A stretch of DNA of 64,000 bases. Origin: MPNP01 sp965215545 (GTDB lineage Bacteria; Pseudomonadota; Alphaproteobacteria; Rhodobacterales; Rhodobacteraceae). The notes below the pieces were generated by a model, which worked only from the letters and a program-made list of their open reading frames with translations, was not told where the DNA came from and did not search any database. Position 1 is the first letter of the stretch. Each line of letters begins with the position of its first letter. The stretch is from the NCBI GenBank assembly GCA_965215545.1, contig OZ244066.1, positions 1,922,001-1,986,000 on the forward strand. Direction: 5' to 3'. Both the position numbers and the translations under genes were made by a program. Shown piece by piece: positions 8,763 to 16,201 of the stretch.

Positions 8763-9073
8763 TCAGTTGCCTTCCGACATCTTGCGCGCCTGATACCGGG
8801 CCCGGGCCCGGGCATTCTCCCGGGCCCGATAGGCCGGATCGGCCCGCTTCGCCTTCATCATGTCCCGATTGCGCTGGCGGTCATCCGCCACCTTGTCAGG
8901 GTCGGCCCGGCGTTCCCCGTACTTCCTGGCGGCGTAGTCCGGGTGGGTCGCCCGCCAGGCGGCCGACCATTGCTTGTTCTTTTTGCGGTAGTCGGGATCG
9001 GCGCGGCGTTTCTTGTTGTACTTCCTGAAGTAGGCGGCCCGGGAGGGCTTGCCGACAATGGCAGCTGTCGGCA
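8763..9073 (-). pseudogene. Displaced body of the split gene (basic, repeat-containing protein)
   Basis: On the minus strand a frame runs from the right copy of the inverted repeat (codons LPTAAIVG), continues KPSRAAYFRKYNKKRRADPD, and ends KMSEGN with TGA at 8763-8765. It has no start codon of its own near the repeat. Its natural beginning is the promoter-borne N-terminus at 8458 on the other strand. The product is strongly basic with three similar units of the type RRADPDYR, RRADPDKV and KRADPAYR. This resembles Lys/Arg-rich repeat stretches found in front of some HNH-nuclease-like proteins (weak analogy). Flipping 8492-9073 would restore a 114-residue gene of 19 plus 95 residues. Confidence 0.6.
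9052..9073 (-). repeat. Right copy of 22-bp inverted repeat (inversion junction)
   Basis: Exact inverse of 8492-8513. The bases beyond the repeat differ (GGC AAG here against GGA AAA on the left) but still encode Gly-Lys, so the reading frame agrees past the identity. It ends 10 nt before the hairpin in the leader of the porin-like gene. Confidence 0.85.
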
Positions 9074-9083
9074 GCCTAAAGCC

Positions 9084-9125
9084 CCTTTCTCGGCACGGAA
9101 GGACCCGTGCAGTTACTGAGAAAGG
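9084..9125 (+). promoter_or_regulatory. Leader hairpin covering the ribosome site of the porin-like gene
   Basis: CCTTTCTC (9084-9091) is complementary to GAGAAAGG (9118-9125), which contains the Shine-Dalgarno sequence 8 nt before the ATG at 9134. Inside the loop a second stem forms between GCACGG (9093-9098) and CCGTGC (9105-9110). The structure would hide the ribosome site and so could act as an RNA thermometer or other translational switch. This is a prediction from pairing only. Confidence 0.5.
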
Positions 9126-9133
9126 TTACTCTC

Positions 9134-10909
9134 ATGAAGAGACTCATGATTGCCGCCACCGCACTGCTGGGCCTGTCCCTGAGCGGCGCCGTGGCCCAGG
9201 ACGAAATGATGGCCGAGGGGCCATCCATCAGCCTGTCCGGCTCGGCCGGGCTCGGTGCCACCTTCAAGGGGGCCACGGAAAATGCCGCCGGCACCAAGAC
9301 CAATGAGGCCGCCACCAGTTTCAACCACTTTGCCAAGGTGACCCTCACCGGTTCGGGCGTCACCGACGGTGGCCTGACCTTCGGGGCCAAGGTCCGGGTC
9401 AACACCGACAAGGTCGATGATGCCGAGGTGCATATCGGCGGCGAGTCCTGGACGCTGACCGTCGGCGATGTGGACCCGGCCTCCGAACTCGCCTTCTCGC
9501 TCGGCGATGTCGGCTTTGATGGCAACCTCGGGGTCGATGACGTGGCTGAGAAGTTTGCCGGTGACTACGGTGTCAAGGATGTCAGCGATGCCCGGCTCGA
9601 CCTGAGTTTCGGCGTGGCCAAGATCGCGGTGTCGGTGGGCGTGACGCCCGGGACGGCGTATCAGGCGGCGACGGACGCGAGCGCCACGCACAAGGTGACA
9701 ACAAAGATTTCAGGATTGCCTGCTGCTGTGGCAAGCCCGGCTGCAGGGCCAGCAGGTGATGCGGCACGGCAAAGCAACGCCGATCGCGCTGCGCTACTGG
9801 CATTCTTTGGCAAGGATCACAGCCTGACCTTCACCAGTCTGAAGGACCAAACAAACATTCTCGATACCATTGCGCCGAGCGGGTACTACTTGACAAGACC
9901 AGAGGGCTCCGTTTGGCAAACTGTCAGTTTGGGTACGGGAGAAAACATCGTAGAGCGGCGTATTGTTGAAGTCTATCAATTTGACCATGACTCTAACCCT
10001 TCCACTGATCCAATCGATGTCTACACATTGGACCCGGACGGAGACGACGACTGGACAAATATCGCTGATGGTATGGATGTTCCTTCTATAAATGCATTTA
10101 ATGCTATGGGTCTTAGCCGCAAGATGGCGCCGGTGACCGATGGAACATACAACATCTTCCGGATCAAAGGCCGCAGCGACAAGGCACTTGACGCGGTTAT
10201 AGCAGCTGCCAGGAAGGCCAAGGCAGATTTTGAAGCACTGAAACAAGGTGATGATGGATATATCGCTCCAGGCACGGCAAGGACTGCTGAGCTGAATCGT
10301 TTGACCGATGCAGTCAGCCGGGCCGAAGCGGATCGTCGGTGTGAAACAGGTGCTGCCCAAAGCTACACTCCTGTTGGGGGTGAATCCGTTCAGGTTTGCG
10401 CAGCCCGGACAGGTGCGAATGCCAACCACACCGACGTGCAGATCAGCGATGCTGTTGTCACAGCCAGCGGCGTTGACCTGACCGCCTTCACCGCTGCCAT
10501 GGCCGAGAAGATGGCCACCAAGCAGAAGACCAACTGGGCGCTCGGCACCAGTGTTGCCGTCGGCCCGACCACCCTCGGCTTCGGCATCGACAGCGAGAAG
10601 AAGCTCCAGGCCAGTGTCGGTGCCAGTTTCGGCGACTTCGGCGGCTCGATCTTCTATGCCCAGCAGGATGCCGACACCCCGTCCGGCGAGAAGAAGCTGA
10701 CCGGTCTCGGCGGTGAGTTCACCGCCAAGTTCGACGCCACCAGCGTCAACATCGTGGCCGCCCGTGCCACCATGGATGGCGCGGCCGACTCCGACGGTTT
10801 CGGGGCCGGGGTCAAGCATGACCTCGGGGGCGGGGCCACGGTCGAGGCCGGCCTTGCCCAGGTCGAGGACCGCAACATGGCCTCGGTCGGCGTGACCATG
10901 AGCTTCTGA
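9134..10909 (+). CDS. Porin-like outer-membrane beta-barrel with a large internal insert
   Basis: A 591-residue outer-membrane protein. The start at 9134 is chosen because it gives a clean signal peptide (MKRLMIAATALLGLSLSGAVAQ) behind AAAGG at 9121-9125. Residues 23-190 and about 437-591 show alternating beta-strand patterns of alphaproteobacterial porins (SISLSGSAGLGATFKG, FAKVTLTGSGVTDGGLTFGAKV, LGGEFTAKFDATSVNIVAARA), and the chain ends VGVTMSF with the terminal Phe needed for barrel assembly. Between them, about 245 residues are of another kind: polar, with a probable helix (AAARKAKADFEALK) and two cysteines, encoded by visibly more AT-rich DNA. This may be an exposed, recently exchanged loop domain. 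Transport specificity is unknown. Confidence 0.72.
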   Translation: MKRLMIAATALLGLSLSGAVAQDEMMAEGPSISLSGSAGLGATFKGATENAAGTKTNEAATSFNHFAKVTLTGSGVTDGGLTFGAKVRVNTDKVDDAEVHIGGESWTLTVGDVDPASELAFSLGDVGFDGNLGVDDVAEKFAGDYGVKDVSDARLDLSFGVAKIAVSVGVTPGTAYQAATDASATHKVTTKISGLPAAVASPAAGPAGDAARQSNADRAALLAFFGKDHSLTFTSLKDQTNILDTIAPSGYYLTRPEGSVWQTVSLGTGENIVERRIVEVYQFDHDSNPSTDPIDVYTLDPDGDDDWTNIADGMDVPSINAFNAMGLSRKMAPVTDGTYNIFRIKGRSDKALDAVIAAARKAKADFEALKQGDDGYIAPGTARTAELNRLTDAVSRAEADRRCETGAAQSYTPVGGESVQVCAARTGANANHTDVQISDAVVTASGVDLTAFTAAMAEKMATKQKTNWALGTSVAVGPTTLGFGIDSEKKLQASVGASFGDFGGSIFYAQQDADTPSGEKKLTGLGGEFTAKFDATSVNIVAARATMDGAADSDGFGAGVKHDLGGGATVEAGLAQVEDRNMASVGVTMSF

Positions 10910-11032
10910 CGCAGGTCAGACACCCACCCAGGCACCCACGGGGGCGGCCCCCGGTCGCCCCCGACCCCCATTCCCCTCCGACCCCGCGGCCCGCCCCTGC
11001 GCCCGGCGTCCCTTGAGAGAAGAGATCGACCC

Positions 11033-13780
11033 ATGACCCAGCGTTTCCCCCTGGCCCTCGCCACCGCCTTTGCCACCGCCCTCCTGCTGTCTGCCTGTGG
11101 TGGCGGTGGGGGCGCGCCTGTGACGCCCACCACCGGATCCCCCAGTGGGGGTAGTCCCACATCCACCACCACCGTCACGCCCACCGTCACGCCTGCCCCC
11201 GACCCCAACCAACAATCTGACACCTCACCCGGCGATGCCCTCCGCGGCATCCTCTGGAACCATGACGAAGACGACGGCACAACCCCTGACCAGCAATACG
11301 CCTTCAAGCCCACCTACGACATCCCCGGCGTGAATGCCGACGGCCGCGCCACCTACATCGACGAAGTCAAGCGCGACGGCGAATACGCCCGCCGCACCGC
11401 CAACGACATCCGCCTGATGATCGATGAGATCCGGGAGGGCAAGGACCACGGGGACAACTACTACGACGAGGACGATGGCGAATTCAGCCGCGTTGCCGAC
11501 CAGTACGGCCACACACCGGGCGCCGAAGGGTCCTCCCTCCAGGAGTTTGTTGATGCCGGCGACCAGGGCGTCGCCGTCCTCGTTGCCGCCCAGGGGGTCA
11601 GCTCGGGCATCGCCGATGCTGCTCTCGCTGACATCGCCGCGATCCGCAAGCTCATCGCCGAGTACCAGAAGTACATCGCCAAGGCCGAAGCCGCCAAGAA
11701 GGCCCTTGAGGACGAGGCCAACCGTCTGCCGAGCGAGATCGCCAAACTGATCGGCACCGATGGCAGCGGCGGCACGGCCAAGGACAACGACGACAGGGTC
11801 GGAAAACTGGAATCAGAGATTGATGGCCTCAATACTGACATTGCCACCCTTGTCATCGAGATCGGCGACCTCGACGTCGTGATCGGGCTATTGGCTGACG
11901 AGATCAAAGCCCTGGAAGGCGACCCTGGCGACCTTGACACATCTAGCAGCATTGTCGGCCTCGGTAAGGCCATCACGAAACTGAGGGACGAAATCGGCGA
12001 GCTGAATACCGACATTGCCGCCCTGGAGGCTCTGTTTGCGCTCGACACCCCCGACTTCCGCAACGCCCCCGACTGCGATTCCCGCGCAACCTGCACGACC
12101 GCACTGACCAACAAGAAGACCGAGCGCACGATGAAGATCGCCGAGCGCACGATGAAGGAAGGCGAGAAGACGACCAAGGAAGCCGAGCGCGACATGAAGG
12201 TCGCCGAGCGCACGATGAAGGAAAACGAGAAGACGACCAAGGAAAACGAGAAGACGACCAAGGAAGGCGAACGCACGATGAAGGAAGGCGCGCGCGACAA
12301 TGCCCGCGATCAAGCCGCTGCCGATCGCGCCAAGGCCAGAGATCTCCAGGACGAGGCCGACCGGCTGGCCAACACCGATGTCCCGGCCATCCAGGACGAG
12401 ATCGATGCCATCAAGACCACCCAAACCGACGTCCGCAAGGTTCTGGAGGGCGTACCCATAAGTGGCACCCCGGCGGACGAGGCCCTGGTGGGACGCCTTG
12501 CGGCACTCGGCGGCAGCACGGCCGCCGAGCTCGAGAGCGCCAAGGCCCGGGCGGTGCGCACCTATCTCGAGGGGGTCTTCGAGAGAGCCGTGGCCACCCC
12601 AAACAGTCGCATCCTCCTGGGGGCCGGTGCCAACTTCGTGGACCTGGTGACCCGGGAAGCGACCGATCCCACCTCGGTCTTTGCCCGCGCCCCCAAGCCC
12701 ACCGGCACGGTGGATGCCTGGACCGCCCTCGGCCTTGCCGAGGGGGCCGGCGAGCGCACCCTGTCTCCGGATAGCGACAACACCGACCTCGCGGATCTCA
12801 TTGCCGATATCGGCACCCACCGGGCGTTGGGCCTGGCTGGCAAGCCGGCCACCGCCGACTTTGTGCTCAAGGATAAATCGCTTCAATCCAACTATGATGG
12901 CACGCCGACCCGCGGCCAGAACTACGAGGGCACCTACAAGGGCGTCCACGGGCTCCTCTATTACGATCAAGCGCTCGATCAGCAGAGTGGTTTCGTCGTC
13001 CCCAAATGGTTCTTCACGCCGACCACGGCGTCGGGTGACGACCAGCGGCGGCTTCGCGGCAAGGATCCCGAACTCTTCCGCTACCAGGACAACGGCGACG
13101 GCACCCACACCCGGGTTGACTACATCGACTACGGGATGTGGCTGGCAGACGTCGGGAGTGATGGTGCCCCCGCTCTCGGCCTCTCCCTGCTCGCCGGGGT
13201 GGTCGGCCCACAGGAAGCTGTCGATGATCTCGGCCCGACCGTGAACGTGTTCGGTGTGCGCGATCGCGACAATCCCAACCTCGCCGCCTCTGCCACCTAC
13301 TCGGGCACCGCCAAGGGCCTGTCGGCCCGCACCGACAGCGAGGGCACATCGGCCTCCGGCCACTTCGAGGCGAATGTGGAGCTCAAGGCCACCTTCGGGG
13401 CCGATGCGACACTCGGCGGCACCATCGACAACTTCCGCTCGGCCAATCCCGCCGGCCAGGGCACCGCGCATGTCAATGATGCCTGGTCCGCCACACTGGA
13501 TCCGACGGCCCTGAATGTATGGGACCATGATGGCAGCCCCCTCACAGACCATGACAATAACCCCAACACGCCCGACCTGGGCACCCCTGATGCCGGCGGC
13601 CAGGTCACCGGCGGCACGATCTCGGGTAACAACGTCGTCTCGGGCGAGTGGGCGGGCACCGCCTACGGGCGCCCGGGCCGACGCCCCGAGGGCTTCTACG
13701 GCGGCTTCCGGGTCGAGTTCCCCGATGGGTCAGCCGCCGGGGTCTATGACGCCGGCAATCCCGTCTTTGCCGACAACTGA
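11033..13780 (+). CDS. Large surface lipoprotein with coiled-coil stalk and TbpB-like barrel (candidate Slam client)
   Basis: A 915-residue lipoprotein. The signal peptide ends in lipobox LSAC (Cys22) followed by GGGGG and a Thr/Pro-rich tether. Residues about 200-480 are a long coiled coil. Within it, residues 364-419 are eight 7-residue units of the type ERTMKEG/EKTTKEN. After a middle domain, residues about 755-915 show the C-terminal barrel pattern of transferrin-binding-protein-B-like proteins: ATYSGTAKGL, GHFEANVELKATFG, LGGTIDNFR, SGEWAGTAYG, GFYGGFRVEFPDGSAAGVYDA. Such barrels are the recognition unit for Slam translocators, and a Slam gene lies at 23905 in the same array. The bound ligand, if any, is unknown. 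The short Asp-rich run NHDEDDG near the N-terminus could bind metal. Confidence 0.72.
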   Translation: MTQRFPLALATAFATALLLSACGGGGGAPVTPTTGSPSGGSPTSTTTVTPTVTPAPDPNQQSDTSPGDALRGILWNHDEDDGTTPDQQYAFKPTYDIPGVNADGRATYIDEVKRDGEYARRTANDIRLMIDEIREGKDHGDNYYDEDDGEFSRVADQYGHTPGAEGSSLQEFVDAGDQGVAVLVAAQGVSSGIADAALADIAAIRKLIAEYQKYIAKAEAAKKALEDEANRLPSEIAKLIGTDGSGGTAKDNDDRVGKLESEIDGLNTDIATLVIEIGDLDVVIGLLADEIKALEGDPGDLDTSSSIVGLGKAITKLRDEIGELNTDIAALEALFALDTPDFRNAPDCDSRATCTTALTNKKTERTMKIAERTMKEGEKTTKEAERDMKVAERTMKENEKTTKENEKTTKEGERTMKEGARDNARDQAAADRAKARDLQDEADRLANTDVPAIQDEIDAIKTTQTDVRKVLEGVPISGTPADEALVGRLAALGGSTAAELESAKARAVRTYLEGVFERAVATPNSRILLGAGANFVDLVTREATDPTSVFARAPKPTGTVDAWTALGLAEGAGERTLSPDSDNTDLADLIADIGTHRALGLAGKPATADFVLKDKSLQSNYDGTPTRGQNYEGTYKGVHGLLYYDQALDQQSGFVVPKWFFTPTTASGDDQRRLRGKDPELFRYQDNGDGTHTRVDYIDYGMWLADVGSDGAPALGLSLLAGVVGPQEAVDDLGPTVNVFGVRDRDNPNLAASATYSGTAKGLSARTDSEGTSASGHFEANVELKATFGADATLGGTIDNFRSANPAGQGTAHVNDAWSATLDPTALNVWDHDGSPLTDHDNNPNTPDLGTPDAGGQVTGGTISGNNVVSGEWAGTAYGRPGRRPEGFYGGFRVEFPDGSAAGVYDAGNPVFADN
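12122..12289 (+). repeat. Eight tandem 21-bp repeats encoding heptads
   Basis: 168 bp, exactly eight 21-bp units, each encoding a seven-residue Glu/Lys/Thr/Met-rich heptad of the coiled-coil stalk in the large lipoprotein. In-frame units allow the stalk to lengthen or shorten by slippage without breaking the gene. Confidence 0.9.
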
Positions 13781-13853
13781 CCCACACCACCCTTCGGCGC
13801 GCGGTCACCCGGTCGCGCGTCCCATCCCCATCCCAGAACAGAGGAGACAACCC

Positions 13854-14438
13854 ATGACCCGCCAACACCCCACCCCATGGATGCCCATCGCCACCCTGCT
13901 GGCCGCCTTGCTGACAGCCCTGACCCTCACGGCCCCCGCCACCGCCCAGACCGTCGGCCACGGGGCGACGGTCACCGTGTCACGCACCTCCCTCCCTCCC
14001 GCCCGGGCCGATCTCTGGAAGGCCCTGCGCTGGTGTGTCAGCCTCGAGGACACGATCGTCGAGGATCCCCCGGTGGCCGGCGTCACCGCCATCAGCGTCA
14101 CCATCCAGTACCAGAAGCAGCGCAACCTCTTCTGTGACAGCACCAACTGCTATTTCGGCTTCAACGCACAGACCAACCGGTGGACCACCGAGGCAGCCAG
14201 CAGTGTCCAGGACACCGACCCCCGCCTGAACCGCTGGCACACGACCCTGACCTACACCGCCATCCCGCTCGCCGCCGCTGACGGGTCGGGCAACCGGACC
14301 TTCGACCGCGATGGCATCTCGGGCACCGTCACCACCGGCGACCGCCTGACGGCCCTCACCGTCAACAAGCCCGGTCGCGTGGTCTTTTCCAACACCACAG
14401 CGCGGGGCCTCACGGCCAATGGCGGTGCCTGCCGCTAG
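13854..14438 (+). CDS. Secreted protein of unknown function
   Basis: A 194-residue protein with a signal peptide (hydrophobic TLLAALLTALTLTAPATAQ, cleavage near residue 32) behind a good GAGGAG site, so the ATG at 13854 is preferred over the longer open frame. The mature part is beta-rich by pattern and holds four cysteines: one in RWCVSLED, two in LFCDSTNCYF and one in the final GGACR. It sits 73 nt after the large lipoprotein gene, in a row with two other Cys-containing secreted proteins. I recognise no family. Confidence 0.6.
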   Translation: MTRQHPTPWMPIATLLAALLTALTLTAPATAQTVGHGATVTVSRTSLPPARADLWKALRWCVSLEDTIVEDPPVAGVTAISVTIQYQKQRNLFCDSTNCYFGFNAQTNRWTTEAASSVQDTDPRLNRWHTTLTYTAIPLAAADGSGNRTFDRDGISGTVTTGDRLTALTVNKPGRVVFSNTTARGLTANGGACR

Positions 14439-14553
14439 GACCCCCACCGACGACGATCGGGCCACCAACCCTGGCCCGGTCCCCCCACCGGGGACAGGAC
14501 ACCCGGATGATGACCCGGACACAGGAGTACGGCCCATGATGAAGGAGACCCCC

Positions 14554-15165
14554 ATGCCAACCCCCACCCACCCCCTGACGCTCGCCGCCGCCCTCATCGC
14601 CACCCTGCTGGCCGTCCCTGCCACCGCCCAGACCCTGACCGGCCCCGGGAGCTTCACCGGCACCGAGGGGGACCGCTGGTCGCACGGTCTCGCCATCGAG
14701 GGCCGGACCGTGGCGTCCCTTGCCGTCACCGGTGCCACCCGCCGCGTCCGGCTGGAAGGTGGCCTCAATGTCCGCGGTGAGAATGACCCGACCACCAACC
14801 AGGCCGCAGAGACCGTCTGTCTCGATGCCGACGCTTTCGATGCCGACGGTAACCCGGTGCCCAATCATGTCTGCACCAACAGCTACACCATCCCGGCGGC
14901 CGATCTGCCCACCGTCGTCTGGCCGACCGCCAATGGCGACGGCACCATCTTCACCTTTGCCTCGGGCTCCGAACCCGCCTCCGTCCACTGGACGCTCGTC
15001 ACCATCGACAACAACTGCCGGTCGACGGCCGGTTCCACCGTGACCGTCACGGCCACCCTCGATGACACCTCCACCCGCACCGTCACCTACACGATCGCCG
15101 ATGACGATGTCTTCCCCTGCGTTGGCGACAGTGACACCGACACGGCCTGGCCGTCCGACCAATGA
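14554..15165 (+). CDS. Secreted protein with Calx-beta-like tail, unknown function
   Basis: A 203-residue exported protein. The start at 14554 is favoured by AAGGAG at 14542-14547 and by the signal peptide that follows (LAAALIATLLAVPATAQ). The mature sequence is Thr/Asp-rich, ends its last strand in VTYTIADDDVF, which resembles the end of a Calx-beta repeat, and has four cysteines (TVCLDAD, NHVCTNS, NNCRST, FPCVGD). An adhesin-like or matrix role would be a guess. Confidence 0.58.
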   Translation: MPTPTHPLTLAAALIATLLAVPATAQTLTGPGSFTGTEGDRWSHGLAIEGRTVASLAVTGATRRVRLEGGLNVRGENDPTTNQAAETVCLDADAFDADGNPVPNHVCTNSYTIPAADLPTVVWPTANGDGTIFTFASGSEPASVHWTLVTIDNNCRSTAGSTVTVTATLDDTSTRTVTYTIADDDVFPCVGDSDTDTAWPSDQ

Positions 15166-15218
15166 GGATGACCCGGGAGCGGCCATCCCCCCCACCCCAG
15201 GACAAGGAGACCCCCATC

Positions 15219-16091
15219 ATGACCCGCCTGACAGTGTGCCCTCCCTTTCCGGCTTGCGCCGCCCTGGTGGTGGCCGCGGCCCTCGCCCTGCCAGCGATGG
15301 CACAGTCGATCCAGCAGACCGCGATCACCCATTCCCGGGCGCTGACGCCCGCCCCCAGCGTCGTCACCAGCCTGACCGCCAACCTGACCGACCCCGCCCC
15401 CCAAATTCAGAACCGGACCTGGACCGGTCTGGTCCGCAACCTGCAGATCGAGGTCCTGCCCGGTCCGGACGCAACGACCTTCGGGGTGGGGCCCGACGTC
15501 CGCTGCGCCTACGGTCCGGGCGACAAGGACGACCGGGTGGTCGAATTCCACAACCCGACCGACACCTATTCCCGCGGCCAGCCCATCGCCCGGGCCTGCC
15601 CGACCTGGGGCCCGGCCAAATGCTCGCGCAGCGTGACCTTCATGGGCCACACCTTCACCGCCAATCGCGGCTACCCGGCGTGCACGGGACCGACGGAGAC
15701 CCTGAATGTCGATGGGTACACCGGGAGCACGCCGACGCAGCAGGCGGGTGATACCCCCAGCACTTACACCCCCGGCACCCCTGGCACGTTTACTCCCGGC
15801 ACCACGCCCACCCCGCGCGCCAAGACCCCGAGCAACGGCATCTTCCGGGTGCGGATCTGGGGCAATGTCTGCATCAACGGCGGCACCAACTGCCTCTCCC
15901 TCCGAGACCCGATGACGACGAGGTGGCTTGCCGGTTCAACTGGTGTTATCCATCTGACTGGCTATGGGGCCACCTTCCGGCCCGGCTCCCCCCACTGTGG
16001 CCCGGCCCGCTGGCCCTCCGAGGCCTGGCGGATGCGCGGCGGTCCCGGTTATGCCGAATACTGCGACATCACCGTCGATGTGCGCAACTGA
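15219..16091 (+). CDS. Cys-rich secreted protein with Pro/Thr/Gly linker, unknown function
   Basis: A 290-residue exported protein (signal peptide residues 1-29, CAALVVAAALALPAMAQ), started at 15219 behind AAGGAG. The first domain (about 30-165) has paired cysteines (VRCAYG, RACPTW, KCSRS, PACTG). Residues about 185-205 are a low-complexity TPGTPGTFTPGTTPTP linker, followed by a second Cys-bearing domain (VCINGGTNC, PHCGP, YCDIT). The design is two disulfide-stabilised modules on a flexible linker. No family recognised. It is the last gene before the autotransporter. Confidence 0.58.
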   Translation: MTRLTVCPPFPACAALVVAAALALPAMAQSIQQTAITHSRALTPAPSVVTSLTANLTDPAPQIQNRTWTGLVRNLQIEVLPGPDATTFGVGPDVRCAYGPGDKDDRVVEFHNPTDTYSRGQPIARACPTWGPAKCSRSVTFMGHTFTANRGYPACTGPTETLNVDGYTGSTPTQQAGDTPSTYTPGTPGTFTPGTTPTPRAKTPSNGIFRVRIWGNVCINGGTNCLSLRDPMTTRWLAGSTGVIHLTGYGATFRPGSPHCGPARWPSEAWRMRGGPGYAEYCDITVDVRN

Positions 16092-16143
16092 CGGTCGGCC
16101 CACCAGCCCGGTGCCAACATGACCACGACCACGACACAGTTGC

Positions 16144-16153
16144 CCCCCCCCCC
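16144..16153 (+). repeat. C10 homopolymer upstream of the autotransporter gene
   Basis: Ten consecutive C residues between the preceding stop (16091) and the autotransporter ATG (16202), 48 nt before that start codon. Poly-C/G tracts of this length in front of surface-protein genes are a known substrate for slipped-strand phase variation. The tract could also be a sequencing weak point. Confidence 0.8.
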
Positions 16154-16201
16154 GGCTTCCGGACACCACCCCCTGACCCTTCCCCACGGAGATCTCTTCC
16201 C

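Noticed and set aside
8492..9073. Reading the 582-bp segment as a transposon or MITE with 22-bp terminal repeats
   Set aside because: No target duplication at the ends, and both repeats are coding in the same frame with the protein continuing through each, which fits inversion of a gene better.
11888..13552. Long antisense frame inside the large lipoprotein gene, with VFLGRLL-type repeats
   Set aside because: The repeats are the mirror of the sense heptad repeats; no start context.
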